The notes below the pieces were generated by a model, which worked only from the letters and a program-made list of their open reading frames with translations, was not told the origin of the DNA and ran no database searches. Shown in pieces: positions 23,464 to 32,036 of a DNA stretch of 41,683 nucleotides. Each line of letters begins with the position of its first letter. Position 1 is the stretch's first letter. The position numbers and the translations under genes are program-made. This stretch comes from CAYWPG01 sp964460035. Its GTDB lineage: Bacteria; Pseudomonadota; Gammaproteobacteria; Nitrococcales; AK92. The stretch covers positions 1 to 41,683 of the forward strand of contig CAYWPG010000035.1 in NCBI GenBank assembly GCA_964460035.1. The letters are read 5' to 3'.

Positions 23464-26058
23464 ATGCGAATGGACAGGTTTACGACGAAATTCCAAATGG
23501 CGCTGGCGGACGCTCAGAGCCTGGCGGTGGGGCGCGATCATCAGTTCATCGAGCCGATACACGTATTCACCGCTCTGCTCGATCAGGATGGCGGCGGTAC
23601 GCGCCAGCTGCTGCATCAGGCGGGCGTGAACGTGAACTACCTGCGCTCGCAGCTGGGCGAGGCGCTGGAGCGTTTGCCTACGGTGCAAGGCACGGGCGGC
23701 GAAGTGCACTTGTCGAACGCCCTGGGCCGGCTGCTCAATCTGACCGATAAGCTCGCGCAGAAGCGCAAGGATCAATACATCTCCAGCGAGCTGTTCGTGC
23801 TGGCCTCGCTGGAGGATAAAGGCACGCTGGGCGAGCTGCTCGTGCGCGCGGGCGCAAGCAAAGAGGCGCTTACCAAGGCCATCGACGACATGCGCGGCGG
23901 CCAGAGCGTGGATGATCCCAACGCCGAGGAGCAGCGCCAGGCGCTGGAGAAGTACACCATCGACCTGACCGAGCGCGCCGAACAGGGCAAGCTCGATCCG
24001 GTGATCGGCCGCGACGACGAGATCCGGCGCACGATCCAAGTGCTGCAGCGGCGCACCAAGAACAACCCTGTCCTCATCGGCGAACCGGGCGTGGGCAAGA
24101 CCGCCATCGTGGAAGGCTTGGCGCAGCGTATCGTGAACGGAGAGGTTCCCGAAGCGCTCAAGAACAAGCGCCTGCTCGCGCTGGACATGGGCGCGCTGAT
24201 CGCGGGCGCGAAGTTCCGCGGCGAGTTCGAGGAGCGCCTGAAGGCGGTGCTGAACGACTTGGCCAAGCAGGAAGGCCAGGTAATCCTGTTCATCGACGAG
24301 ATTCACACCATCGTGGGCGCCGGCAAGGCCGAAGGCGCGATGGATGCAGGCAACATGCTCAAGCCGGCGCTGGCGCGCGGCGAGCTGCATTGCGTTGGCG
24401 CCACCACCTTGGATGAGTACCGCAAGTACATCGAGAAGGACGCAGCGCTGGAACGGCGCTTCCAAAGGGTGCTGGTCGACGAGCCCAGTGTCGAGGACAC
24501 CATCGCCATCCTGCGGGGGCTGAAGGAGCGCTACGAGGTGCACCACGGCGTCGAGGTGACCGACCCGGCGTTGGTGGCCGCGGCAACGCTTTCGCACCGC
24601 TACATCACCGATCGCCAGCTGCCGGACAAGGCGATCGATCTGATCGACGAGGCGGCCGCCCGTATCCGCATCGAAATCGATTCCAAGCCCGAGGAGATGG
24701 ACCGGCTGGAGCGGCGGCTGATTCAGCTCAAGATCGAGCGCGAGGCGCTGACCAAGGAGTCCGACGAGGCCTCGAAGAAGCGTCTGGAGGCGCTGCAGGA
24801 AGAGATCGACAAGCTGGAAAGGGAGTACGGCGAGCTCGAGGAGATCTGGAACTCGGAGAAGGCGGCGGTGCAGGGCACCAATGCCATCAAGGAGGCGCTG
24901 GAGCGGGCGCGCCAGGAGCTGGAGACGGCCCGTCGCGCCGGCGACCTGACGCGCATGTCGGAGCTGCAGTACGGGCGCATTCCCGAGCTGGAGCGGCAGC
25001 TGGATATGGCTACCCAGGCGGAAATGCACGATATGCGGCTGCTCCGCAGCAGCGTGACCGAGGAAGAGATTGCCGAGGTGGTGGCCAAGTGGACCGGCAT
25101 CCCCGTGTCCAAGATGCTGGAGGGTGAGCGCGAGAAGCTGCTGCGCATGGAGGAGGAGCTGGGCAAGCGGGTGGTGGGGCAGAAGCCTGCCGTCGCGGCG
25201 GTTGCCAACGCCATACGGCGCGCGCGGGCTGGGCTTTCGGACCCGAACCGTCCCAACGGCTCGTTCCTGTTTCTCGGGCCCACCGGCGTGGGCAAGACCG
25301 AGCTGTGCAAGGCGCTGGCGGCATTCCTCTTCGATACGGAAGACGCCATGGTGCGCATCGACATGTCCGAGTACATGGAGAAGCACGCCGTTGCACGCCT
25401 GATCGGCGCGCCGCCGGGCTATGTCGGTTACGAGGAAGGCGGCTACTTGACCGAGGCGGTGCGGCGCAAGCCGTACTCGGTGATTCTGCTCGACGAGGTG
25501 GAGAAGGCGCATCCGGACGTCTTCAATATCTTGCTGCAGGTGCTGGACGACGGCCGCCTCACCGATAGCCACGGGCGCACGGTGGATTTCCGCCACGCGG
25601 TGATCGTAATGACCTCGAATATCGGCTCGAGCGTGATCCAGGAGCGAATCGGCAAGGCCGACTACGAGGAGATCAAGAGCGAGGTGATGGACTTGCTCAC
25701 CGGTCACTTCCGGCCCGAGTTCATCAACCGCGTGGACGAGGTGGTGATGTTCCGTCCGCTCTCGCGCGAGCAGTTGCGTGCGATCTGCGAAATTCAGGTG
25801 GGATACCTGGACCGGCGTCTGCGGGACCGCGATATGGCCATCGAGTTCACCGACGCCGCGCTGGATCTGATCGGCGAAGCCGGCTTCGACCCGGTCTACG
25901 GCGCGCGGCCGCTCAAGCGAGTGATCCAGCAGCGGGTGGAAAACCGCTTGGCGCAGGAGATCCTCCAAGGGCACTATGGCCCGGGCGATCTGATTCGAGT
26001 CGATGTGCGCGATGGCAACATCGTGTTCGAGAAGGACCGCAAGCGGGAGGTGGCGTAA
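23464..26058 (+). CDS. clpB: ATP-dependent disaggregase ClpB
   Basis: The 864-residue Hsp100 chaperone starts at MRMDRFTTKFQMALADAQ, the family start; GAGGA lies seven bases upstream, and an open extension from 23434 is rejected. The domains in order are the Clp N-domain (1-145), the first AAA+ module with Walker A GEPGVGKT at 206-213 and LFIDEIH, the long coiled-coil middle domain (about 405-525), the second AAA+ module with GPTGVGKT at 605-612 and ILLDEVEKAH, and the C-terminal D2-small domain. There is no IGF/IGL ClpP loop, as expected for ClpB. It rescues aggregated proteins with DnaK. The CIRCE element just upstream implies repression by HrcA. A perfect hairpin lies shortly after the stop. 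Confidence 0.98.
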   Translation: MRMDRFTTKFQMALADAQSLAVGRDHQFIEPIHVFTALLDQDGGGTRQLLHQAGVNVNYLRSQLGEALERLPTVQGTGGEVHLSNALGRLLNLTDKLAQKRKDQYISSELFVLASLEDKGTLGELLVRAGASKEALTKAIDDMRGGQSVDDPNAEEQRQALEKYTIDLTERAEQGKLDPVIGRDDEIRRTIQVLQRRTKNNPVLIGEPGVGKTAIVEGLAQRIVNGEVPEALKNKRLLALDMGALIAGAKFRGEFEERLKAVLNDLAKQEGQVILFIDEIHTIVGAGKAEGAMDAGNMLKPALARGELHCVGATTLDEYRKYIEKDAALERRFQRVLVDEPSVEDTIAILRGLKERYEVHHGVEVTDPALVAAATLSHRYITDRQLPDKAIDLIDEAAARIRIEIDSKPEEMDRLERRLIQLKIEREALTKESDEASKKRLEALQEEIDKLEREYGELEEIWNSEKAAVQGTNAIKEALERARQELETARRAGDLTRMSELQYGRIPELERQLDMATQAEMHDMRLLRSSVTEEEIAEVVAKWTGIPVSKMLEGEREKLLRMEEELGKRVVGQKPAVAAVANAIRRARAGLSDPNRPNGSFLFLGPTGVGKTELCKALAAFLFDTEDAMVRIDMSEYMEKHAVARLIGAPPGYVGYEEGGYLTEAVRRKPYSVILLDEVEKAHPDVFNILLQVLDDGRLTDSHGRTVDFRHAVIVMTSNIGSSVIQERIGKADYEEIKSEVMDLLTGHFRPEFINRVDEVVMFRPLSREQLRAICEIQVGYLDRRLRDRDMAIEFTDAALDLIGEAGFDPVYGARPLKRVIQQRVENRLAQEILQGHYGPGDLIRVDVRDGNIVFEKDRKREVA

Positions 26059-26076
26059 CGGCTAGCGGGACTCCGC

Positions 26077-26103
26077 GGAGGCCGCCTTTCCCCGGCGGCC
26101 TCC
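26077..26103 (+). terminator. Hairpin after clpB
   Basis: GGAGGCCGCC (26077-26086) pairs perfectly with GGCGGCCTCC (26094-26103) around a 7-base loop, 18 bases after the clpB stop. No T run follows. It is probably the 3' end of the clpB transcript. Confidence 0.5.
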
Positions 26104-26383
26104 AAACGGTCTCTGACGAAACTTCCCGCGGGCTCTTGACGGGCCGCGGAATCTTCCAAGCGTGCTTCGTGTCAGCGAAGTGCCAAGCGTCTTTATGGTG
26201 CAATGTCGGTCGCCCGCGGCCGGTGGGGCTGTGAGCTTCGAACCGTCGCGCGAGGCGAGTCGTGGCGGGGCCACGACAGCGCGGCTGTCAGGTGCTCGCA
26301 GCGCACCCGCGGCAAAACCCCACTCGACCCGCCGCCCCCAGGGCGGTATCCTTCGCCAAATCGAGACTTTGGTATCACGGAAT
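26104..26383. other. Intergenic region between clpB and miaB
   Basis: No gene recognised. It holds one small perfect hairpin, GTCGTGGC (26259-26266) / GCCACGAC (26270-26277) with a 3-base loop. The miaB frame is open from 26162, but that part does not resemble the family, and miaB is taken to start at 26384. Confidence 0.5.
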
Positions 26384-27757
26384 ATGGCCCGCAAGGTTTA
26401 CATCAAGACTCACGGCTGTCAGATGAACGAGTACGATTCGGCCAAGATGGCGGACGTGCTCGCGAAAAGCCGTGGCTTCGAGCGCGTGGACTCTCCCGAG
26501 GAGGCCGATGTCATCCTGCTCAATACCTGCTCCATCCGCGAGAAAGCGCAGGAGAAGGTGTTTTCGCAGCTCGGCCAGTGGCGGCCGCTCAAGGAGGCCA
26601 AGCCGGATCTGGTGATCGGCGTTGGCGGGTGTGTCGCGAGCCAGGAGGGCGAAGCGCTGATCAAGCGGGCACCATTCGTCGATCTGGTGTTCGGCCCACA
26701 AACGCTGCACCGCCTGCCGGAGATGTACGATGCCGCGCTCACGGCGCGCAAACCGCAGGTGGACGTGAGCTTCCCCGAGATAGAGAAGTTCGACAATCTC
26801 CCCGAGCCTCGGGCCGAGGGCCCTACGGCCTTCGTGTCCATCATGGAAGGCTGCAGCAAGTACTGCACGTTCTGCGTGGTACCGTATACGCGCGGGGAGG
26901 AGATCAGCCGTCCGTTCGACGATGTCATCGCCGAAATCGCGCAGCTCGCCGAGCAAGGCGTGCGCGAGGTGACGCTGCTCGGCCAGAACGTGAATGCGTA
27001 TCGGGGGCAGATGCATGACGGCTCGATTGCGGATCTGGCGCTGCTGGTTAATTTCGTGGCCGCTATCGACGGTATCGAGCGCATCCGCTACACCACTTCG
27101 CATCCGGTGGAGTTCTCTGATGCGCTGATCGAGGCGTATGCGGAAGTGCCCCAGCTGGTCGATCATCTGCACTTGCCGGTGCAGAGCGGATCGGATCGAA
27201 TTCTGCGCGCGATGAAGCGTGGCCACACTGCGCAGGAATACATAGACAAGATCGAGCGGCTGCGCGAGGTGCGCCCCAATATAAGTATTTCCTCGGACTT
27301 CATCGTCGGCTTCCCCGGCGAGACGGAGGAGGACTTCCAGGCCACTATGGACCTGATCGAACGCATAGGCTTTGATCAGTCGTTCAGCTTCGTGTATAGC
27401 CCGCGGCCGGGAACGCCTGCCGCGCAGCTGGTGGATCGCATTCCCCATGACGAGAAGCTGCGGCGTCTGCACCATTTGCAGGACACCATCAATGCGAATG
27501 CCCGCCGTATCAGCGAGGCGATGGTAGGCACGGTGCAGACGGTGCTGGTGGATCGGCCATCGCGCAAGGACCCCCGTCAGCTCTCCGGGCGCACGGAAAA
27601 CAATCGCGTGGTGAACTTCAGCGGCCATCCGCGCCTGATCGGCCGGTTCGTGAAGGTGCGGATCACCGAAGCGCTGCCGAACTCGCTGCGCGGTGAAGTG
27701 GTCGAATTCACTGACGAAGATGGTCCTGCGCGCGTTGCGCAGGGAGTAGCCCAATAA
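26384..27757 (+). CDS. miaB: tRNA-2-methylthio-N6-dimethylallyladenosine synthase MiaB
   Basis: The 457-residue radical SAM methylthiotransferase adds the 2-methylthio group to i6A37 of tRNAs reading UNN codons. The N-terminal UPF0004 domain holds the auxiliary cluster cysteines Cys12, Cys49 and Cys83. The radical SAM motif CSKYCTFC gives Cys157, Cys161 and Cys164, the same positions as in the E. coli enzyme. A C-terminal TRAM domain (about 375-440) follows. The family start MARKVYIKTHGCQMNEYDS fixes the ATG at 26384. It heads the miaB-phoH-ybeY-corC-lnt cluster; phoH begins 16 bases after its stop. Confidence 0.97.
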   Translation: MARKVYIKTHGCQMNEYDSAKMADVLAKSRGFERVDSPEEADVILLNTCSIREKAQEKVFSQLGQWRPLKEAKPDLVIGVGGCVASQEGEALIKRAPFVDLVFGPQTLHRLPEMYDAALTARKPQVDVSFPEIEKFDNLPEPRAEGPTAFVSIMEGCSKYCTFCVVPYTRGEEISRPFDDVIAEIAQLAEQGVREVTLLGQNVNAYRGQMHDGSIADLALLVNFVAAIDGIERIRYTTSHPVEFSDALIEAYAEVPQLVDHLHLPVQSGSDRILRAMKRGHTAQEYIDKIERLREVRPNISISSDFIVGFPGETEEDFQATMDLIERIGFDQSFSFVYSPRPGTPAAQLVDRIPHDEKLRRLHHLQDTINANARRISEAMVGTVQTVLVDRPSRKDPRQLSGRTENNRVVNFSGHPRLIGRFVKVRITEALPNSLRGEVVEFTDEDGPARVAQGVAQ

Positions 27758-27773
27758 AGGTGACAGCCCGCTC

Positions 27774-28757
27774 TTGAAACAGCATCCCGATACTCTGGAT
27801 TTTACGCTGGAACCGGCCGACAACCAGCGCTTGGCGCGTTTGTGCGGCCAGCTCGACGACAACCTCCGCCAGCTCGAGCGCCGCTTAGGCGTGGAGATCA
27901 GTAACCGCGGGCACCGTTTTCGCATCATCGGCAATACCGATGCCGTGCAACGCGCCCAATGCGTGCTGCAGGATCTTTATCGCGCCACCACGCGCGGCGA
28001 GCTCCATCCCGAAGATGTGCATCTGCACTTGCAGGAGTCGGGCCTTGAGCAGCGCCGCCAGGCCAGTAATGGCGGGGATGTGGGGCAGGAGATCGTGATT
28101 CGCACGCCTAAGGCCGAGATTCGCGGCCGGGGGCCGAACCAGCAGCGTTATCTGGCCAGCATCCTCGATAACGACCTGAACTTCGGCATCGGCCCGGCCG
28201 GTACCGGTAAGACGTATTTGGCCGTGGCGTGCGCGGTGGCGGCACTGGAAAGCGGCGAGGCACGTCGGCTGGTGCTGGTGCGCCCAGCCGTGGAAGCAGG
28301 CGAGCGCCTCGGCTTCCTGCCAGGGGACCTGGCGCAGAAGGTCGATCCGTACCTGCGGCCGCTCTACGATGCGCTGTTCGAGATGCTGGGGTTCGAGCGC
28401 GTAGGCAAGCTGATCGAGCGCAACGTCATTGAAGTGGCGCCGCTGGCCTATATGCGCGGACGCACGCTCAATCATGCGTTCATCATTCTCGACGAGGCGC
28501 AGAATACGACGGTCGAGCAGATGAAGATGTTCCTGACCCGCATCGGCTTCGGCTCCACCGTGGTGGTGACCGGGGACGTCACTCAGGTCGACCTGCCGCA
28601 TGGCAAGCCGTCGGGGCTGCGCGATGCGATCGAAGTGCTGCGTGACGTTGAGGGCGTGAGCTTTACCTTCTTCACGTCGCAGGACGTGGTTCGCCACGCA
28701 CTGGTACAACGAATCGTCCAGGCCTATGACCGCCGAGAAGCCGAGCGTCAGTCTTGA
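27774..28757 (+). CDS. ybeZ: PhoH-like P-loop ATPase (YbeZ)
   Basis: The protein has 327 residues and starts at TTG 27774, with AGGTGA 10 bases upstream and no ATG or GTG available between the miaB stop and this point. An N-terminal KH-like region is followed by the PhoH core with Walker A GPAGTGKT and the downstream sequences LVRPAVEAGERLGFLPGD, FIILDEAQNT (Walker B) and VVTGDVTQVDLP. YbeZ is an RNA-related ATPase that works with the endoribonuclease YbeY, and its 3' end overlaps ybeY by 32 bases, so they are co-translated. The exact function is still poorly defined. Confidence 0.93.
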   Translation: MKQHPDTLDFTLEPADNQRLARLCGQLDDNLRQLERRLGVEISNRGHRFRIIGNTDAVQRAQCVLQDLYRATTRGELHPEDVHLHLQESGLEQRRQASNGGDVGQEIVIRTPKAEIRGRGPNQQRYLASILDNDLNFGIGPAGTGKTYLAVACAVAALESGEARRLVLVRPAVEAGERLGFLPGDLAQKVDPYLRPLYDALFEMLGFERVGKLIERNVIEVAPLAYMRGRTLNHAFIILDEAQNTTVEQMKMFLTRIGFGSTVVVTGDVTQVDLPHGKPSGLRDAIEVLRDVEGVSFTFFTSQDVVRHALVQRIVQAYDRREAERQS

Positions 28758-29211
28758 TCCGGTCGAGCTCGTGCTCGACTTTCAGCTGGCCTGCGAGGCC
28801 TCCGATGTGCCCGCAGAGGAGGAAGTCCACGCTTGGGCAGCCGCCGCCTTGGCCGGCCGCCGCGAGCAGGCGGAGCTGACGGTGCGTGTGGTGGAGCCGC
28901 AGGAGAGCCAGCAGCTCAACCGGGACTACCGCGGCAAGGATAAGCCCACCAACGTGCTCTCGTTTCCTTTCGAGGCCCCGCCCGGCGTAGAGCTCGATCT
29001 GATCGGCGATCTCGTCATCTGCGCCGACGTGGTAGCGCGCGAAGCGGCCGAGCAGGGCAAGTCGTTGCAGGCGCATTGGGCGCACATGGTGGTCCATGGC
29101 GTGCTGCACTTGCTGGGGTACGATCATGAGGACGATCTGGAGGCCGAGGTGATGGAGGAACTGGAGGTGGAAATCCTCGGTCGCTTGGGCTTCCCCGATC
29201 CCTATAACTAG
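28726..29211 (+). CDS. ybeY: Endoribonuclease YbeY (rRNA maturation factor)
   Basis: The 161-residue metalloprotein has the three-His zinc site H-x3-H-x5-H as HGVLHLLGYDH (His124, His128, His134), preceded by KDKPTNVLSFPFE. YbeY acts in 16S rRNA 3'-end maturation and ribosome quality control. The ATG at 28726 lies inside the end of the phoH gene. Compared with the enteric protein it has about 12 extra N-terminal residues, and a later start cannot be excluded, but no better ribosome site was seen. Confidence 0.93.
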   Translation: MTAEKPSVSLDPVELVLDFQLACEASDVPAEEEVHAWAAAALAGRREQAELTVRVVEPQESQQLNRDYRGKDKPTNVLSFPFEAPPGVELDLIGDLVICADVVAREAAEQGKSLQAHWAHMVVHGVLHLLGYDHEDDLEAEVMEELEVEILGRLGFPDPYN

Positions 29212-29248
29212 GACTAAGATGGAAGACGCGGCCGGTGGTGGAGCAGTG

Positions 29249-29295
29249 GATTAGTTGATGGGTCACGGCCGGCAGATCGGACTCATCAACTAATC
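29249..29295. repeat. Long inverted repeat between ybeY and corC
   Basis: GATTAGTTGATG (29249-29260) and CATCAACTAATC (29284-29295) are perfect 12-base arms around a 23-base loop. An outer GGTGG/CCACC pair (about 29234-29238 and 29308-29312) could extend the structure. The element lies in the 112-base gap, ends about 28 bases before the corC ATG, and is A+T-richer than its surroundings. No T run follows. It could be an RNA hairpin affecting corC translation, or a DNA-binding site. Confidence 0.7.
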
Positions 29296-29323
29296 GACTT
29301 TCATCAGCCACCAACGCAGAGCA

Positions 29324-30193
29324 ATGAGCGAGGACCGACCTAGTAATTTACATAACCATAAAACCTGGCTGGAGCGACTTGGCCAGGTATTCAGCGGCCA
29401 GGAGTTGCGAGACCGTCAGGATCTGATAGATCTGATCCGCGACGCTCACCAGCGTGGGCTGGTCGATGCCAGCTCGTTAGCCATGATTGAGGGTGTGCTG
29501 CATGTCTCCGAACTGCAGGCGCGCGATATCATGGTTCCCCGCGCCCAAGTAACGGTGCTCCCCCGCGAAAGCGATCCGCGAGCCCTGTTGCCAACCATCA
29601 TCGAAACCGGATATTCGCGGTTTCCGGTGGTTGGAGAGAGCAGGGACGATGTCATCGGTATCCTGCTGGCAAAGGATTTGCTCAAGTCCTTCAGTGCCGA
29701 TGCCGGACCTTTCGATATGCGCGAGCTGTTGCGGCCGGCGCTCTTCATTCCCGAAAGCAAGCGTTTGGATGCGCTCCTGCGACAGTTCCAGGAGAGCCGC
29801 CATCATATGGCGATCGTGGTGGACGAGTACGGAGGCATGGCCGGGCTGGTCACCATAGAGGATGTAATCGAGCAAATCGTCGGCGATATCGACGATGAGC
29901 ACGACTTCGACGAGGATTCCTACATCCTGCGCCACGAACACGGCCACTGCATCGTCAACGCGCTGACGCCGATTGAGGAGTACAACGAGCACTTCGGCAC
30001 CGACTTGAGCGATGAGGAGTTCGACACCATCGGCGGTCTGGTCGCCCATCACTTCGGGCATGTGCCGCGGCGCGGCGAGTCGATAGTGATCGGGCGGCAG
30101 CGTTTGCAGGTGATTCGAGCCGATAACCGCCGCATTCATTTGCTGATGGTGTCGGAGGAGCCGGAGGCGGCTCAGGCGGCTGCTTCGCACTGA
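29324..30193 (+). CDS. corC: CorC/YbeX transporter-associated CBS-domain protein
   Basis: The 289-residue cytoplasmic protein has an N-terminal linker with DLIRDAHQRGLVDASSLAMIEGVL and then RDIMVPRAQV, the standard entry to the paired CBS domains (about 65-190). The second repeat carries VVDEYGGMAGLVTIEDVIEQIVGDI. The C-terminal transporter-associated HlyC/CorC domain (about 205-280) follows. YbeX is linked to magnesium/cobalt efflux and, in recent work, to ribosome metabolism together with the neighbouring ybeY. There are no transmembrane segments, which distinguishes it from the membrane CNNM-type paralogs. The 112-base gap before it holds a long inverted repeat. Confidence 0.94.
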   Translation: MSEDRPSNLHNHKTWLERLGQVFSGQELRDRQDLIDLIRDAHQRGLVDASSLAMIEGVLHVSELQARDIMVPRAQVTVLPRESDPRALLPTIIETGYSRFPVVGESRDDVIGILLAKDLLKSFSADAGPFDMRELLRPALFIPESKRLDALLRQFQESRHHMAIVVDEYGGMAGLVTIEDVIEQIVGDIDDEHDFDEDSYILRHEHGHCIVNALTPIEEYNEHFGTDLSDEEFDTIGGLVAHHFGHVPRRGESIVIGRQRLQVIRADNRRIHLLMVSEEPEAAQAAASH

Positions 30194-30217
30194 TCTCGCT
30201 CTCATTAATCATTAACC

Positions 30218-30250
30218 CCTGGGCGCATGGGATGCTCCCATGCGCCCAGG
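30218..30250. terminator. Perfect 15-bp hairpin between corC and lnt
   Basis: CCTGGGCGCATGGGA (30218-30232) pairs perfectly with TCCCATGCGCCCAGG (30236-30250) around TGC. It lies 24 bases after the corC stop. No T run follows, so it may be a structural transcript end or a REP-like element rather than a classical terminator. If it stops transcription, lnt needs its own promoter within 30251-30418, where none was recognised. Confidence 0.55.
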
Positions 30251-30418
30251 CGGGCTGATGCCGATGGCTAACCGTGGCCATCAAGCCGCTCTTTGAGCAC
30301 GGGGAGTGGCGATGTACGTATAGGGTGCGCGGGGCGTTTATCAGGCCCAAGGCTGTCCATTACCCATTGACCCGGCCGCGCACTATGTCCTTTTGATTAC
30401 GGTGGCGAGCGTTTGCCG

Positions 30419-31957
30419 ATGCTGCTTCGTGTTCTCTCCGGTCGTATGGGGCTTGTGAGCGCTGCTGTGGCCGGCGCGCTGCTGCCATTGGCGTTCGCAC
30501 CGTTTCATCTGGCTTGGCTGGCCGTGCTCTCGCCGGCGCTTTTCTTCGCCGTCGTCGCCAGCGCCGAGCGGCGGCGGGCGCGGCAGGCAGCCTACCTGTT
30601 CGGCCTGGGCTTCTATGGCGTAGGCGTGTCCTGGGTGTATGTAAGCATGGCGGAGTTCGGCGCCGGGGGCTGGCTCGTGTCCGGCGTGCTCACCGTCGCA
30701 TTCATTGCCTTGCTCGCCCTGTTCCCGGTGATTTTGGTCATGCTGATGCAGCGCCTCGCGCCCGAGCGCGGCGCCTGGCAGCTGGTGTTGGCGCTGCCGC
30801 TGCTTTGGGTGCTGCTGGAGTGGGTGCGGAGCTGGCTGCTGACGGGATTCCCCTGGCTGCTGCTCGGCTACAGCCAGACGGATAGCCTGCTGGCGCCAGT
30901 AGCGCCGGTGTTCGGCGTGCTGGGAGTGAGCTGGCTGCTGGCGCTGCTCGCCGGCTGTCTGGCCTGGCTCGTGCTCCGGCCCAGCGCACGCAGCGCGGTT
31001 GTGGCCTTGGCGACAACGGGAGTGGTGCTGGCGCTGGGGCCTATGCTGGAGCGGGAGTGGACGCAACCGGCGGGCGAGCCGATCCGGGCCGCATTGGTAC
31101 AGGGCAATATGCCTCAGGACATTAAGTGGGATCCGGCCTATTTGCGCGCCACCATGGACCGCTACCGGGAGCTTACCGAGCAGCATTGGGACGCGGATCT
31201 CATCGTGTGGCCGGAAAGCGCGATCCCCATCCTTTATCATCAGATCGAGCATACCTTCCTGCGCGAGATTGCCGAGCAGGCGGCGGTGCATGGCACCGAT
31301 CTGCTGCTGGGTATCCCGGTATTCGACCGCGAGCGGGAGCAGTACCACAACAGTGTGGTGAGCATCACCGGCGAAGGCGGGCAATACCACAAGCGCCATC
31401 TGGTGCCGTTCGGCGAGTATCTGCCTCTGCGCAGCGTGTTTGGCCGGGCGCTGGATATTTTGGGAGCGCCCATGGCGGATTTCGTGCCCGGTACCGTGGC
31501 GGCGCCCATCCGTGCGGCAGGGCAGTCCATCGCCGTTTCGATTTGCTACGAAGTGGTGTTCGGCCACGAAATCGCACGCCTGCTGCCCGCAGCCAGCTTG
31601 CTGGTGAACGTCAGCAACGATGCCTGGTTCGGCAACTCGCTGGCGCCTCATCAGCACTTGCAGATGGCGCGGATGCGCGCGCTCGAGACTGGGCGCGAGA
31701 TGCTGCGGGGAACGAACACGGGGATTACCGTGTTCATCGATCATCGCGGCCGCATCGTCGAGCGGGCGCCGCAGTTCGAGGCCGTGACGCTGGTAGGAGC
31801 GGCTACGCCGCGCCAAGGCACGACCCCTTATGTGATCTGGACCGATTGGCCGGTGCTCGGCACGATGGGGCTGGGGCTGCTGGCGCTGATCGGCTGCCGC
31901 TGGCGGCGATCGTTGCGCGCGGAAGCGCCGGCGCAAGCATCCGGAAGCCAGGCCTAG
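30419..31957 (+). CDS. lnt: Apolipoprotein N-acyltransferase
   Basis: The 512-residue inner-membrane enzyme N-acylates the lipid-modified Cys of lipoproteins such as BamD and LptE in this same window. About six hydrophobic segments (residues 12-210) precede a periplasmic nitrilase-like domain, and a last hydrophobic helix lies near the C-terminus. The catalytic triad is Glu266 in WPESAIP, Lys325 in HKRHLVPFGEYLP and Cys376 in SICYEVVFG. The ATG at 30419 is preferred; a TTG six bases upstream is also in frame. The gene is the last + strand member of the miaB cluster before the convergent ybeL. Confidence 0.95.
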   Translation: MLLRVLSGRMGLVSAAVAGALLPLAFAPFHLAWLAVLSPALFFAVVASAERRRARQAAYLFGLGFYGVGVSWVYVSMAEFGAGGWLVSGVLTVAFIALLALFPVILVMLMQRLAPERGAWQLVLALPLLWVLLEWVRSWLLTGFPWLLLGYSQTDSLLAPVAPVFGVLGVSWLLALLAGCLAWLVLRPSARSAVVALATTGVVLALGPMLEREWTQPAGEPIRAALVQGNMPQDIKWDPAYLRATMDRYRELTEQHWDADLIVWPESAIPILYHQIEHTFLREIAEQAAVHGTDLLLGIPVFDREREQYHNSVVSITGEGGQYHKRHLVPFGEYLPLRSVFGRALDILGAPMADFVPGTVAAPIRAAGQSIAVSICYEVVFGHEIARLLPAASLLVNVSNDAWFGNSLAPHQHLQMARMRALETGREMLRGTNTGITVFIDHRGRIVERAPQFEAVTLVGAATPRQGTTPYVIWTDWPVLGTMGLGLLALIGCRWRRSLRAEAPAQASGSQA

Positions 31958-31971
31958 TTCGTCCCTAAGCC

Positions 31972-32020
31972 GTGTAGGGGGGGCTTGAGCCCCGGCGCCG
32001 GAGTCCGGCTTGGGCCACCT
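31972..32020. repeat. REP-like hairpin between convergent lnt and ybeL
   Basis: GGGGCT-TG-AGCCCC at about 31980-31993 follows TGTAGG (about 31974), and is followed by a GCCGGAGTCCGGC palindrome. The TGTAGG plus palindromic core layout resembles the repeats at 118, 2581 and 10693. Located between two converging genes, it probably also serves as a transcript end for both. Confidence 0.4.
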
Positions 32021-32036
32021 TCCGTGTGTGCTGGCG

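Noticed and set aside
23416..25974. Long open frame opposite clpB on the minus strand
   Set aside because: It is the mirror of a clear ClpB gene. High G+C third positions keep the opposite frame open. The predicted peptide shows no domain and is His/Leu/Arg-rich, as such shadows are.
26162..26383. Upstream extension of miaB
   Set aside because: The family start MARKVYIKTHGCQ lies at 26384, and the auxiliary Cys positions 12, 49 and 83 agree with the known enzyme only for this start.
31793..31812. REP-like string GTAGGAGCGGCTACGCCGCG inside lnt
   Set aside because: It resembles intergenic repeats, but it encodes an uninterrupted piece of Lnt that fits the family without an insertion, so it is probably a coincidence of composition.
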